Positions 22,101-30,500 of a stretch of DNA of 64,000 nucleotides are shown piece after piece (within the stretch, counting starts at the first letter, position 1; every line of letters begins with the position of its first letter). Position numbers and translations under genes: made by a program. The stretch is from contig OX104116.1 of NCBI GenBank assembly GCA_944474755.1, positions 2,897,494-2,961,493 of the forward strand, given 5' to 3'. The stretch is from Limnoperna fortunei. Taxonomy: Eukaryota; Mollusca; Bivalvia; Mytilida; Modiolidae. The notes below the pieces were generated by a model. That model ran no database searches and was not told where the DNA came from. It saw nothing but the letters and a program-made list of their open reading frames with translations.

Positions 22101-24387
22101 ATTATGACCATCTTCTCCTTTAACTCTAATGACTATTTGTGTAATTATTGTTCTGGTCTCATCATATTCCTCCTGGACTTTGGTCGTAGCTACAGATTTT
22201 GGCAGTCTATTGTAATACTCTACAGTTGCTTGTTTTATTAGCTCAAATGATGCTACATCAGCAGTAAAAACTATGCCTCCATTTGTAAATTTGTATTCTA
22301 AGTTGACTTCTCTATCTGCTGCCTCAAGCTTCTTTATTAACGCCTTTTCTATATTTAGTGTGTAATTCTTTACAATAGTTCTTTGCTGTGTTTTCCCTCT
22401 TTGCTGTCCCATCTGTTTCGTTGGTATGGCTAGTTGACTCTTATTTTCTCCTCTTGCCATCATGACCGATCTGAGAGTTCGAGAACTGAGAGCCAGCATG
22501 TACGTCGTGGAAGGTCCCACTGTCGACTGCTGCTAACTCTAGTCTCTAGTCACAGATTGTCACTGATAACAGTCGGTTTGTACCTGCCTTCCAATTTTCT
22601 TCAACCAGACCTTGGACAATGTTGGTGCTGGGTGGATACCGTCCTGATATAATGTAAAGTTGTACTTGTCGGATTCCCTGTGGTGCCTGTTCTTAGAAGA
22701 TTTTTGTTGATTGTGACTTATGTCTTGTACCAGAGATGGGGCTCGTACTTGTAGCCTGGAGTTGAGGTCTTTGATTTTCTGGTTAATTGCCTGGATACCT
22801 TTGGCAATGATGATATCTTGATTTTTAAATTGATTTACCTCTGGATGGTTCTGTCTGCTGTTCCAAATGAAAATAGAATATGGAGGTACTTCTAAGAAGG
22901 TGATTTTACAGGCAGGGTACGATGCAACGATCTCTGCGATTTTCTCTAAATTCTGGATTGCATTCGTTGTTGCTTCCTCTATATTCCCATTCAAGGACAA
23001 ATATCTAGATTTATGATCATATAAGGTTAAATCACAGGTTCCCAGCCACACATAGAGAGAGATATTATCCAGTTGACCAACCTTTTGTTGCCAGTTATTC
23101 CTCATCCATTCTAGCCCGTCATGTGTTGACCGACCTTTAGCTGACCAAAAACGAATTTGTGACGTTATGCCTGGTCTTATATGCCTCTGTAGGTAGTTGC
23201 CTTTGCTATCAGATAATAAGGCTGGAATTAAGATGCGGGTCCCAGATAATGGTTCATCTGGTTTGGACAGATACTTTTGTAGTTTAGCCAGTGACATACC
23301 CTGTAGATATACTGTATTGAGTTGTGTGTTGGGGAGGGAAGTGGCAATGTGGGAACAGCCAAGCCCTAGCCTAAATCTAGTTTATCTAATTTATGTAAAT
23401 CGTGTGAAAAATGAAGAATTTACTATGAAATTTATATAACAGTGCTTTATAATATTACAATAATATTGCTTTACAGTATTAAAATATTAAAATAATCGTG
23501 TGAAAAATGAAGAATTTACTATGAAATTTATATAACAGTGCTTTAAAATATTAAAATAATATTGCTTTTCAGTATTAAAATATTAAAATAATATTGGAAA
23601 CCCCAAAGTTTATCACTCAGAGTAGGAGTTCAATGTCTGGTGTCACGGTTCGGTAAAGCCCGTGCAAGCAAATTATCGAGATAAAGTTAGTCTACACCAT
23701 TTTTATTTGTTCGGCCAGTGACCCAAAGTGTAAGATGATGTTTTGAAAAACTATGCAATGTTATTGTTTGGAATTCCTGGTATATTTTCACAATTTTTCT
23801 CAAACTTTTTCCTCTGTGTAAAAGATGTCTGCCGTCCTAACCGGAAGTCCAGCGGTAATGCACATCCCCAAGTAACCCCGGGCGTAACTGGGTCTGACTA
23901 ATCCCCATAATAATTTCACCACAAATGTAAGCAATTAACCCCAAGGCTAAATTACTGTTAAAATATCTTGCATTTATTGCTCTAAACAAATGACCCCTAA
24001 AAATAAAACACAGTGCGTTCCAACGAAATAAACGTCCGTAAAAGCGACACACTTTCATCGCCGAAATTCGAGTGTACTAGCATACATTAGACGTAACCAC
24101 GTGTGAGTCACGTGTGGCATGTCAACAAAGATGGCGCTATCAACAGCGAAAATTTAAAACAGAAGAAACCAACAAACAATATTTACCGGGGAAAATAAAC
24201 ACGAACATAAAATATTGGCATGCTATGTCAAACTTACATTCCTATCCGACTCCCGGGACTCTTCATCACTGTCGAAACGATAGCGAGTGCGGGCTGATCT
24301 GTTTTTCTTGGTAGTCTTGGACAACTTTATCTCTTCTAACTCATGCACATCATGGTTATCATCATCAGACACCATTGAATCACTCAT
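9666..24387 (-). CDS. Seven-exon gene of the EnSpm element, 440-aa protein of unknown function
   Basis: I rebuilt this gene by hand from splice borders and reading phase. Minus-strand exons are 24387-24238, 15117-14673, 14238-14099, 13268-13198, 11974-11880, 11494-11385 and 9977-9666. Every intron has GT-AG borders (for example GTAAGT after exon 1, TTTTGTAG before exon 7). All phases join, and the sum is 1323 bases, exactly 441 codons with a stop. The protein starts acidic (MSDSMVSDDD). A Ser/Thr-rich segment with repeated TPVRDxHRSTSS-like phrases follows (exon 2), then a charged helix likely to form a coiled coil (exon 3), a conserved-looking region with KWHFDGS and MSDHIITFVKG (exons 4-5), and a very basic stretch (exons 6-7). 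I recognise no named domain. By position it may play the accessory DNA-binding role that TNPA has in plant CACTA elements, but that is inference. Intron 1 (9.1 kb) contains LINE A in the same orientation. Confidence 0.7.
10250..10790 (-). repeat. Dispersed repeat, GGGGTATATAGGAATCACCC family, copy 1
   Basis: On the minus strand it begins with a GGGGGGTATATAGGAATCACCC-like phrase and a CTGTCTGTCTG run. It then contains degenerate repeats of about 170 bases with CAACTCCTCATAAACCG, GATTTTGATGAAACTTT and GAGATAATTGGA phrases. The same sequence occurs on the plus strand at 31740-32165 and 32690-33105. Noncoding, within an intron of the 440-aa gene. Confidence 0.75.
10962..11320. mobile_element. 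Palindromic MITE interrupted by a second MITE
   Basis: Outer arms at about 10964-11016 and 11271-11320 are inverted copies (TTATTTACGTTTTATGAAAC on the left, matched by the complement of GTTTCAAAAAACGTAAATAA on the right). Between them lies a separate 235-bp element at 11021-11255 with its own inverted ends, CAGTGGCGTAGCT and AGCTACGCCCCTG. The inner ends resemble those of many nonautonomous hAT-like elements. I could not find a clear 8-bp duplication around it. Confidence 0.6.
13010..13160 (+). repeat. Possible 3' end of a LINE ending in an AAAT microsatellite
   Basis: Sequence rich in TATATGTTTTG-like phrases ends GTTTGCAATAAATAAATAAA. Such simple tandem tails are common at 3' ends of CR1/L2/RTE-type LINEs. 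No coding part is attached. Confidence 0.35.
13600..13877 (-). repeat. tRNA-derived SINE candidate
   Basis: Read on the minus strand, the segment begins GAGAGCCGGTGGTGTAGTGG. This contains a good RNA polymerase III A box (TGGTGTAGTGG at 13856-13866). A degenerate B-box-like GGTCTCGAAG lies about 70 bases downstream (13777-13786). The body extends to roughly 13600. It lies in an intron of the 440-aa gene. Confidence 0.5.
15840..16375 (+). repeat. Two poly-A tracts beside LINE A
   Basis: A run of about 49 A (16076-16124, preceded by AATAAAAACTATA) and a run of about 23 A (16351-16373). They read as tails of plus-strand retro-insertions, or as 3'-terminal T runs of LINE A. The bodies upstream share phrases such as CAATAAAAGTTA but no family was recognised. 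Confidence 0.45.
16654..20159 (-). CDS. LINE A ORF2: APE endonuclease, reverse transcriptase, zinc motif
   Basis: About 1145 residues are visible from the endonuclease onward. The apurinic-type endonuclease has FNCKG, QETWL, GGDLNED and SDHYPI. The reverse transcriptase follows with NYRGITVLP, LLDAKAAFDVV, GVRQGGILS and the catalytic CADDVALL near residue 714. The C-terminal zinc motif is CGACKSKVETTEHLLIEC. This gives nicking of target DNA and target-primed reverse transcription. No ATG lies near the start of the frame: the first residues of the endonuclease are preceded by an open frame overlapping the end of ORF1. The frame is entered at a -1 slippery heptamer (20160-20166). So it is probably made as an ORF1-ORF2 fusion, which is unusual for a LINE. 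The start coordinate given is the first base after the slip site. Confidence 0.85.
20127..22463 (-). CDS. LINE A ORF1: PHD-like zinc fingers and coiled coil
   Basis: The start is taken at the ATGATGG at 22463, which has a good Kozak context. An earlier in-frame ATG at 22499 is weaker. Two cysteine-rich PHD-like fingers are visible. The first begins CKKCKKKCRTNGTFC and ends HDYTCKLC. The second begins CPSCDQLIQGEEGDIC and ends FTCYPC. A long charged coiled coil of about 60 residues follows (LRDRELRLRKAEEQF onward). The tail is Gln/His-rich. LINE ORF1 proteins bind the element RNA. Here the fingers and coiled coil suggest a multimerising RNA- or chromatin-binding protein. Near its end, codons CTT TTT TTA form a T-TTT-TTA slip site leading into ORF2. 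Confidence 0.8.
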   Translation of the reverse strand: MMARGENKSQLAIPTKQMGQQRGKTQQRTIVKNYTLNIEKALIKKLEAADREVNLEYKFTNGGIVFTADVASFELIKQATVEYYNRLPKSVATTKVQEEYDETRTIITQIVIRVKGEDGHNFTVNLYLTKSRIMVNGKDHSVFMDRDMPEIQKMIETSMSGNASVTVQQLNNILKEKLQQALSIDCKKCKKKCRTNGTFCNKGQHWIHHNCQRLSKQEIEEVEKEPDNHDYTCKLCITTNHATEQTNSNVLSPDADQRLVTPMRLNHNHKANSLLDEETSRTDEVSEQLENCPSCDQLIQGEEGDICIACNVLLHMNCMTIDGDQFTCYPCLDVVKNITSINIKPNNTEHEESLDDDTTSVKRIPNQDVGPPASRAVAMKNPSNNGHEEQGTKQADIKKNKKRSKQLLEPTIITHNQEYTNSDEQTKQKDLRDRELRLRKAEEQFKLKEKIFKEDQSKITLLETRCQYLEARNTELEALVVTLKKRVDGLTTPNSSAYPQQPLAGSKHIEQAQDKLQARIAIIHEKITGLIMDQVESQLDLVTTNWGKPQTTPMRVSENSNPTQQQFPTIQRQEPYVIATNWGIPQSMKGSENGTPLQHLEPRQHRYQSQVSQQEFAEGRRQQDHTKRNEDTQTAGETKLTTSTFSHTHLMGTPLFIYQDTPIHLQPIPCQQVHIPTIAPAYSPLRQTVPHIQPQQQRNHITVRDRKHLNRINNSMHEEQTGTQSGQHLTSINHSTHTYFNGTDTYNQTRQSGQNTKNSQFPQQNLFLDHTSLLHQRQ
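20160..20166 (-). promoter_or_regulatory. Programmed -1 frameshift heptamer T TTT TTA between ORF1 and ORF2
   Basis: In the ORF1 reading frame the sequence is X XXY YYZ = T TTT TTA, the heptamer used by HIV-1 gag-pol. Slipping back one base moves translation exactly into the ORF2 frame (next codon AGA). ORF1 would otherwise stop about 33 bases downstream. Function is inferred from placement. No downstream pseudoknot was verified. Confidence 0.65.
22485..22556 (-). repeat. Intergenic module of LINE A, repeated at about 16425-16505
   Basis: The phrase GTCGACAGTGGGAYCTTCCAC followed by GACGTAC and TGCTGGCTCT occurs here, between the SGNH ORF and ORF1. It occurs again about 6 kb downstream, past the ORF2 stop. 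GTGG and CCAC around GATCTT or GACCTT can form a hairpin, and flanking GTC/GAC can extend it. It might guide translation restart or reverse-transcriptase recognition. That is speculation. Confidence 0.6.
22560..23297 (-). CDS. SGNH-hydrolase-like ORF at the 5' end of LINE A
   Basis: 245 residues. It has the four conserved blocks of the SGNH/GDSL hydrolase fold: block I LLSDSKG (nucleophile Ser in SDS), block II around SAKGRST (Gly), block III WLGTCD, where most family members have GxND, and block V DGIHP with the catalytic Asp and His. The catalytic Ser-Asp-His set is present, and the oxyanion-hole Asn is replaced by Cys. Esterase domains are known in ORF1 proteins of CR1/L2-type LINEs, but here it is a separate upstream ORF. 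It is clearly homologous to the SGNH ORF of the gypsy element at 60728-61507, sharing the N terminus, SDSKG, GTCD, a WN-HP-FK pattern and DGxHP. The substrate is unknown. Confidence 0.8.
   Translation of the reverse strand: MSLAKLQKYLSKPDEPLSGTRILIPALLSDSKGNYLQRHIRPGITSQIRFWSAKGRSTHDGLEWMRNNWQQKVGQLDNISLYVWLGTCDLTLYDHKSRYLSLNGNIEEATTNAIQNLEKIAEIVASYPACKITFLEVPPYSIFIWNSRQNHPEVNQFKNQDIIIAKGIQAINQKIKDLNSRLQVRAPSLVQDISHNQQKSSKNRHHRESDKYNFTLYQDGIHPAPTLSKVWLKKIGRQVQTDCYQ
23400..23596. repeat. Two tandem copies of a 99-bp AT-rich unit
   Basis: The phrase GTGTGAAAAATGAAGAATTT begins both copies (about 23400 and 23499), and each ends in ATTAAAATATTAAAATAAT. Located just upstream of the LINE A 5' end. 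Confidence 0.75.
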
Positions 24388-24531
24388 TATTAAAAAAATT
24401 TTCTAAAGCAAATTCAAGCAATGTCTTTTCCAAGCGATGTATGGCAGCCGCGTGAAAACGAATCTTCTTGTAGTTCGTAATCGGTGGCGGGCTGCCTCCG
24501 CCGTACTTCGATTGGCTAGAGATAAGAAACC
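24388..24531. promoter_or_regulatory. Presumed divergent promoter between the two spliced EnSpm genes
   Basis: Only 144 bases separate the start codons of the minus-strand 440-aa gene (24387) and the plus-strand 183-aa gene (24532). The spacer is locally more GC-rich and includes an inverted CCAAT box (ATTGG, about 24511-24515). Two CACGTG E-boxes (24098-24103, 24109-24114) lie nearby in intron 1 of the minus gene. A shared bidirectional promoter is inferred from spacing. Confidence 0.4.
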
Positions 24532-27500
24532 ATGAAGATGCTGACCATTTTTGGAATGGAAAGTTCCACAGGAAGTGAAATTTGCAGGGAGAAAAAAGCG
24601 CAAAAACCGCGTTGTTGGCAGCCATTCTTGAAACTGAAGACAATTACAACAGAAAGACCCTGCCAACCTTTCAAAAATTTGTAAGTAACAGCATGCTATT
24701 TTTGTTACAAATCAAATGAAATTTAACCTGTTATTTAATGTTTGAATTATTTAGATTAAAAAAACTGTATGATACATGTAAATCAGTTAACATTATCATT
24801 TTTGTTGTATTAGATGTCCACAATATGGGAGAGGGGTATTTTCTGGGCATTCTACATGTTTTTCTCAAGATGAAAATGTACATGCATAGCTATATAGTTT
24901 GCATTACTTTGTCTAGGAATTCAATATGCAGTATTTTAATTGAATGATATGCCTGATTGATGGGATTCTAGCATTGCAAACTTGTACCATTTGATTAATG
25001 TGACTGTTGTACATTTTGAAGTGTAAATTGTACCACAAAATGCACATTCTAAGTGTAGGTACAAATTATTCACAAATGAACCTACATGTACAGTAGTACA
25101 TGTATCAACTCATGTATATGACAAAATGTGCCTGCCGGGAGACCAAGTCAGATAAAAATTGCTTTGGTCAAAAAGAAAATTTAGAAAAAATTAAGTTTAA
25201 ACATTACATGTATGAAATGACTATGAGATTACAGTCATTACATTTTACATGTTTGTTTTGGACTAGAAGACCATTCCAAACACACAAATATTATAGATGT
25301 ATCATATGTACATGTATATTAGGATCAAAAAAAAAAATGTTCCCTTGTGATATCAACCACATGCATGTGATAAGGTTTGTAAGTAACCTGCCCAAGGTCG
25401 GTGGTTTCATCTGGATGCTCCTGTTTCATCTACCATCAAAACTGACCGTCCTACAATGTATATGACCCAAGTGCATCGAAAAGGGTGTTAAACCCTAACA
25501 CACACACACAAGAAATTAGTTGGATATACAATGTATATAGGAGCACATTGTTTATTTTTTAGGTACTTGTCAACAGCTAATAGTATAGATGGTAGCTACA
25601 AGAGAGCTCGAGTGATACAGATCCAGACCATGTACATGTTTTTCATTTTATGTAAGTAAATGTACATCATTCTCCTGAACTTCACGAAGAATGAGTCAAA
25701 AGTAAACTATTGCTGCATTCTTCTTTAATTTAATGGCTAAGGTTAAGGTTTTCCTCAAGGTCCTCAGCAACTACAACTACATGTACTGGTACATGTAGTC
25801 ATGTATGCATGATGGGGATACAAAAAAATATAGCCTGTGAATGATATCAGACATGGTAGATTTTTTTAACCCGTATCTGCTGAAATGAAAAGGATATATG
25901 TACATGTATTTGTCGGTATTATAAATACCGACTTTTTATTGTCATCTGCTAATCATTTACTGCACATGAATTTTTTTTTTAAGGATTTACAATCCTTTCT
26001 TTTGAAAATTTTCAGAAGTACATGTACAATGTACTTAATTATTAAACCCTATAAAACAGTAATCTAGCCAGAAAAATGAAAAACTCACAAGAAATAATTG
26101 AAATAATTAATACATTGTATAATGTACTTAAGTATTAACTACAAAAAATATTTTCTCCATCGAGGGATAACAAAATTTCTGTTTTGCACATTATATAATC
26201 TGACAAAGTGATGTGAATGACATAGACATAGAAACTTTATTTGAAGTCGGGTTATAAATACAAGTAACATAAGCTCTGTAGAGCTTTTAACCGACAAACA
26301 ATAACAACATACATGATACAACAATACATATTAATCAGGCTTAGACACATAAAACATTCTATTATATAAAACTATGTTAGCATGTAAGAAAGTACAGAAC
26401 ACAGTACATATAACACACAAAGAGACACATAAAACCTACTCGATATATATAAAACTAAGCTTGCATGTAATAAAGCACAATTAAAAGACCAGACATGCAT
26501 AAGCAATAGGTAGGACATGCATTAGCACTAAGCACAACACTTACAAAGAAAACATGAATAAAACATAAAATCCAGAACAGAGTTAGAATATAAAAAGCAC
26601 AATTATTTGGAATTAAAATCTATATGTAAAGATATGCATAGGCACTAGGACATACACAAGCCTAAAAATTGAAGCACAGTACATAAAAAACTCTGAAGTA
26701 CAGCACATAAGCACAAAAAATACATGAAGCATAAAAACATAAAAGTAACGAGCCAAATATAAATAGGAAATACAGGATTAAGATCTGCAGGAGCTACATC
26801 TGCAAGAGTTGCCATTCCAGTTATTAATCAGGCTCTTGAACTGGTTAATGTTTGTCTGTAAACGTAATTCATTTGGCAACTCATTCCAGAGTGTGGCTCC
26901 AGCATACCTTACTGAGTGAAGTCCACATCCTGTAGTCCTTACCTGAGGTATCTCGACCAGATTGTCCTTTCTAAAAGAATAATGAGATTGTTTTAAAGTA
27001 ATTACATCATGTAGGTATACAGGTGACTTTTTATGTACAATTTTAAAAACTTCTAATGCCATTGTTCGTAAACGTCTAATTTTAAGGGTAGGTAAGCCTG
27101 ATTTTAATAAAAGTTCCTCATAATTACAGTCGTATTGTTCATAGATAAAGCGCAAGGCACGTTCTTGTATTTTTTCCATCTTTTTTGTATTATTTTCCCC
27201 ACAGAAATGCCAAACAACCGGACAGTAATTAAAATTGGACATAATAAATGAATAATAAATTGTTAACCTTCCCAATTTTGATAAATATTTTCCAATGCGT
27301 TTTAATATGTTTAACTGCCTTGATGCCTTTTTACAAATATTTGAAATATGGGTATCAAACTTCAATTGATAGTCGATTGTCACACCCAGGAGAGTAACTT
27401 CATCCTCACATGAAATTTCATTCCCATCCAAATTGAATTTTAGACCCCTAGATTTAGTTTTTTTTCCAATGGCAATTGCCTGAAATTTTTCTGGATTAGC

Positions 27501-30500
27501 CTTCATTTGATTATTCGAAAACCAATTGATTAAAACAGCACTTTCATTTTCCAAAGTTTTGACTAATCCTTCAATGTTTGAGTCTGAGTGTGACAATGTA
27601 TTATCATCCGCATAATTGTACAGTGTACTTTCTTTAACAAAACAAAATATGTCATTTAGAAAAATATTAAATAGAACAGGACCAAGGATAGAGCCTTGGG
27701 GGACACCCTTATAAATATTTTGCCAAGTGCTACTAGCTGAACCAACTTTAACACATTGAGATCTGTTTGACAAATAACTATTTAATAAATTAATAGCAGC
27801 TCCAGTTAAGCCATAGGCTTTCAATTTTAACAATAGTAAATCGTGCGGAAGACAGTCAAATGCCTTTGAAAGATCCATCAGGACAGCAGCTACATATTTA
27901 TTATCATCAACCGCTTTTTTCCAATCTTCAATTACCTTTAACAATGCTGTATTACAGCCATAGCCAGGTCTAAAAGCCGACAAAAATGGATTAAAGATAT
28001 TTTCAAAATAATCTATGAGCTGCTGGTAGATGGCTCTCTCAAAGATTTTTGACACTGCCGGCAAAATACTGACTGGTCTATAGTTACCAGAATCTAATTG
28101 GCTGTTTTTCTTGTGAAGTGGCACAACCTGAGCTTTTTTAAGAGCATCAGGAAATGTTGATGTTACAATAGACTTATTGACAAGTTTTGTTATTGGTTGT
28201 AGCAAGGCAGGCTTACCTATTTTTAACATTTTTACAGATATACCGTCTATTCCAGTTGCCTTATTTACATTTATCTTATTAATCTGTTTTTCAACAAAGT
28301 CATAATCTATGTGTTCGAAATTCAAATTACCTCTTATATTGCAATTTTCAGCAATTGCTGCTATACTTGGGTGGTTATTATCTGCCTGGCAGCTCCCATT
28401 TCCAATATCTTTAGCTACATTGACAAAAAAATTGTTAAAAGTTTCTGCAACATCAGATTGGTTATTTATAATTTGATTTTCATTACATAATACAATATTA
28501 TTTTCAAAAAAACTACCTTTGTTTGTCAAAAAAGGCTTTATTGTAGGCCAGAAATCTTTTTGCTTGGGACCCCCAAAACAGCGTTCAATAAAGTAGTGAC
28601 GAATTGATTGTCTTTTTAATTTGTTAACATAATTGCGTTGTATTCTGTAATATTCCCAATTTACCTTTGATTTGGTTTTTAAATACTTGTTGTGAAGCAT
28701 AGATTTTTTGTAGATGGCATGTCGTAGCTGGTGGTTCATAAATGGTGCTTGGTTTTGTTTGTTTTTTCGTTTTTTCATGGGGATGTGTTGGTCAATTATA
28801 GTTGTAACCTCAGTTTGAAAGTAATTATAAGCTGTGTTAATGTCATTCTCCTGGTCTATCTTGTTTGATAGATTAGCTTGATTCAGATCTTTTATGAATT
28901 CTTCTTCATTTAATTGCTTATAACTTCTGTATTGTTTAAATTGGTTTTTAATTGGTGGAATGTTAGATTTTATTTGTGCTGAAATAATATTGTGCACATC
29001 ACTCAAACCACAGTTAAAATTTGTGATATTTTGTAGTAGGTTTTTACTGTTGGTTAAAATGACATCATTGAGTGTTGGACTTGCTCCTTTCGTAAAGCAT
29101 GTTGGCCCTTTGACAATATTTTCTAAATCACATACATCACACACATTTTGTAATGGGTTACACCTGTCTGCTGTTAATAAATCATAATTTAAGTCACCTA
29201 AAAGCATAATATGGTCATATCTTACAGAAATTTTGTCATATGTTTTAATGAAATCATGTGAGAAAATATTGTCCGTGATAGTTTGTGGTCTGTACAGTCC
29301 AGATATCAGCCACTTTTTGTCATTGATGGAAATTTCAACTGTTATTGATTCAATTGTCTCACATTCAAGGTCTTTCTTTCGATCACAGGCAATATCAGAT
29401 CTTAAATACATAGCAAGACCGCCACCACTAGCTGTTCGATCTTTTCTCCAAAGGTGGTAATTGTCTACTTTAAATTGGGCATCAGGGAAAGAGCTGTCTA
29501 TCTTGGTTTCTGCTATTACAAGAAGGTCAACTACTTTTGCACTCAACAGATCTATGATGGAGGAAAACTTGTATCTCAAACTGTTTATGTTTAAGTAAGC
29601 ACATATAAATTTACTTGGATGTTTTTTCTTTATGTCATATAGTACCTGAAATATATTGTTGGAACATTCAGGGCTTACCAGCAGCGGAGTTTCATCTTCC
29701 AAAACATCCCCGTTGTCACAGACAGATTCTCCGGATGTTGACACATGGTTACTAAAATCTACAGCAGATGCGGATAGATCAGTGTCATAATCCGCATCTC
29801 GATCGTTGTGTGGATCAATAAAGAAGGAATCGCTGAATTTCGGCAAACGATCGGAGCAATTAAAGCAGTAGAAATGGTCGTCACAGTTTGAAAGACGTGT
29901 GTATTCACCGAGTGAAAGTTCTGTACACTTAAGGTGTGTCCAAAAATCACAGAAGTCGCATTGAAGTGCTTTTTGATTACCTTTTACAGGCTTGCAGCAG
30001 CAAGTGCAAGGGTGTTTTACAGGTCCAGGGTTGAGATGGATGTCACCGCTCAGTAAAATGGCTAAAATTGTCAAGTAGTTGGTCGGATTTTCAATTTTTC
30101 TTTCTATCACTTTTGTTGTTATAGGTCGGCCATGTTGATTAAAAGAGTTCACGACTAATGTACTCATAGATTGTAAAATAAGTTCACATTTTGGAATAAT
30201 TGTTAAGTCCAAACATGCATAGAAACCTAAGTCTGAGGCATGGTAATCATGTTGGTATAGCTGAAGGTTGTTCTTTGGGCATATTCGTAGTATCAATGTT
30301 GAAAGTATCAGAGCCCACATAATGCCTCCTTGTCCGACCGCCATCTTATCCTTCTACTGTGGTGTCAAAACATGAACATCAACAACATCAGACAAATATA
30401 AGCTTTTTCCTACTAGAAAATAAGAATCTATTATTCTTTAAATGTTTAAAAATGTTTTGAATATGATATCAAAACAATATTGCATATTTTTTCTAGTCAA

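Larger units (their letters stand above)
16376..23350 (-). mobile_element. LINE A: non-LTR retrotransposon with SGNH ORF, ORF1 and ORF2
   Basis: On the minus strand, 5' to 3', there is an SGNH-hydrolase-like ORF, a zinc-finger/coiled-coil ORF1, and an endonuclease-reverse transcriptase ORF2. All are open. ORF2 ends with a CCHC-type zinc motif (CxxC-x7-HxxxxC), as in Jockey/I-group LINEs. I did not identify the clade securely. A 70-base module between the SGNH ORF and ORF1 recurs in the presumed 3' UTR (about 16425-16505). The exact ends and target duplication were not determined. Inserted in intron 1 of the 440-aa EnSpm gene, in sense orientation. Confidence 0.8.

Noticed and set aside
25562..25650. 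Extra internal exon for the 183-aa gene (good acceptor and donor)
   Set aside because: Its length leaves the wrong phase: joining to exon 32384-32452 gives an immediate stop. Kept only as a possible alternative exon.
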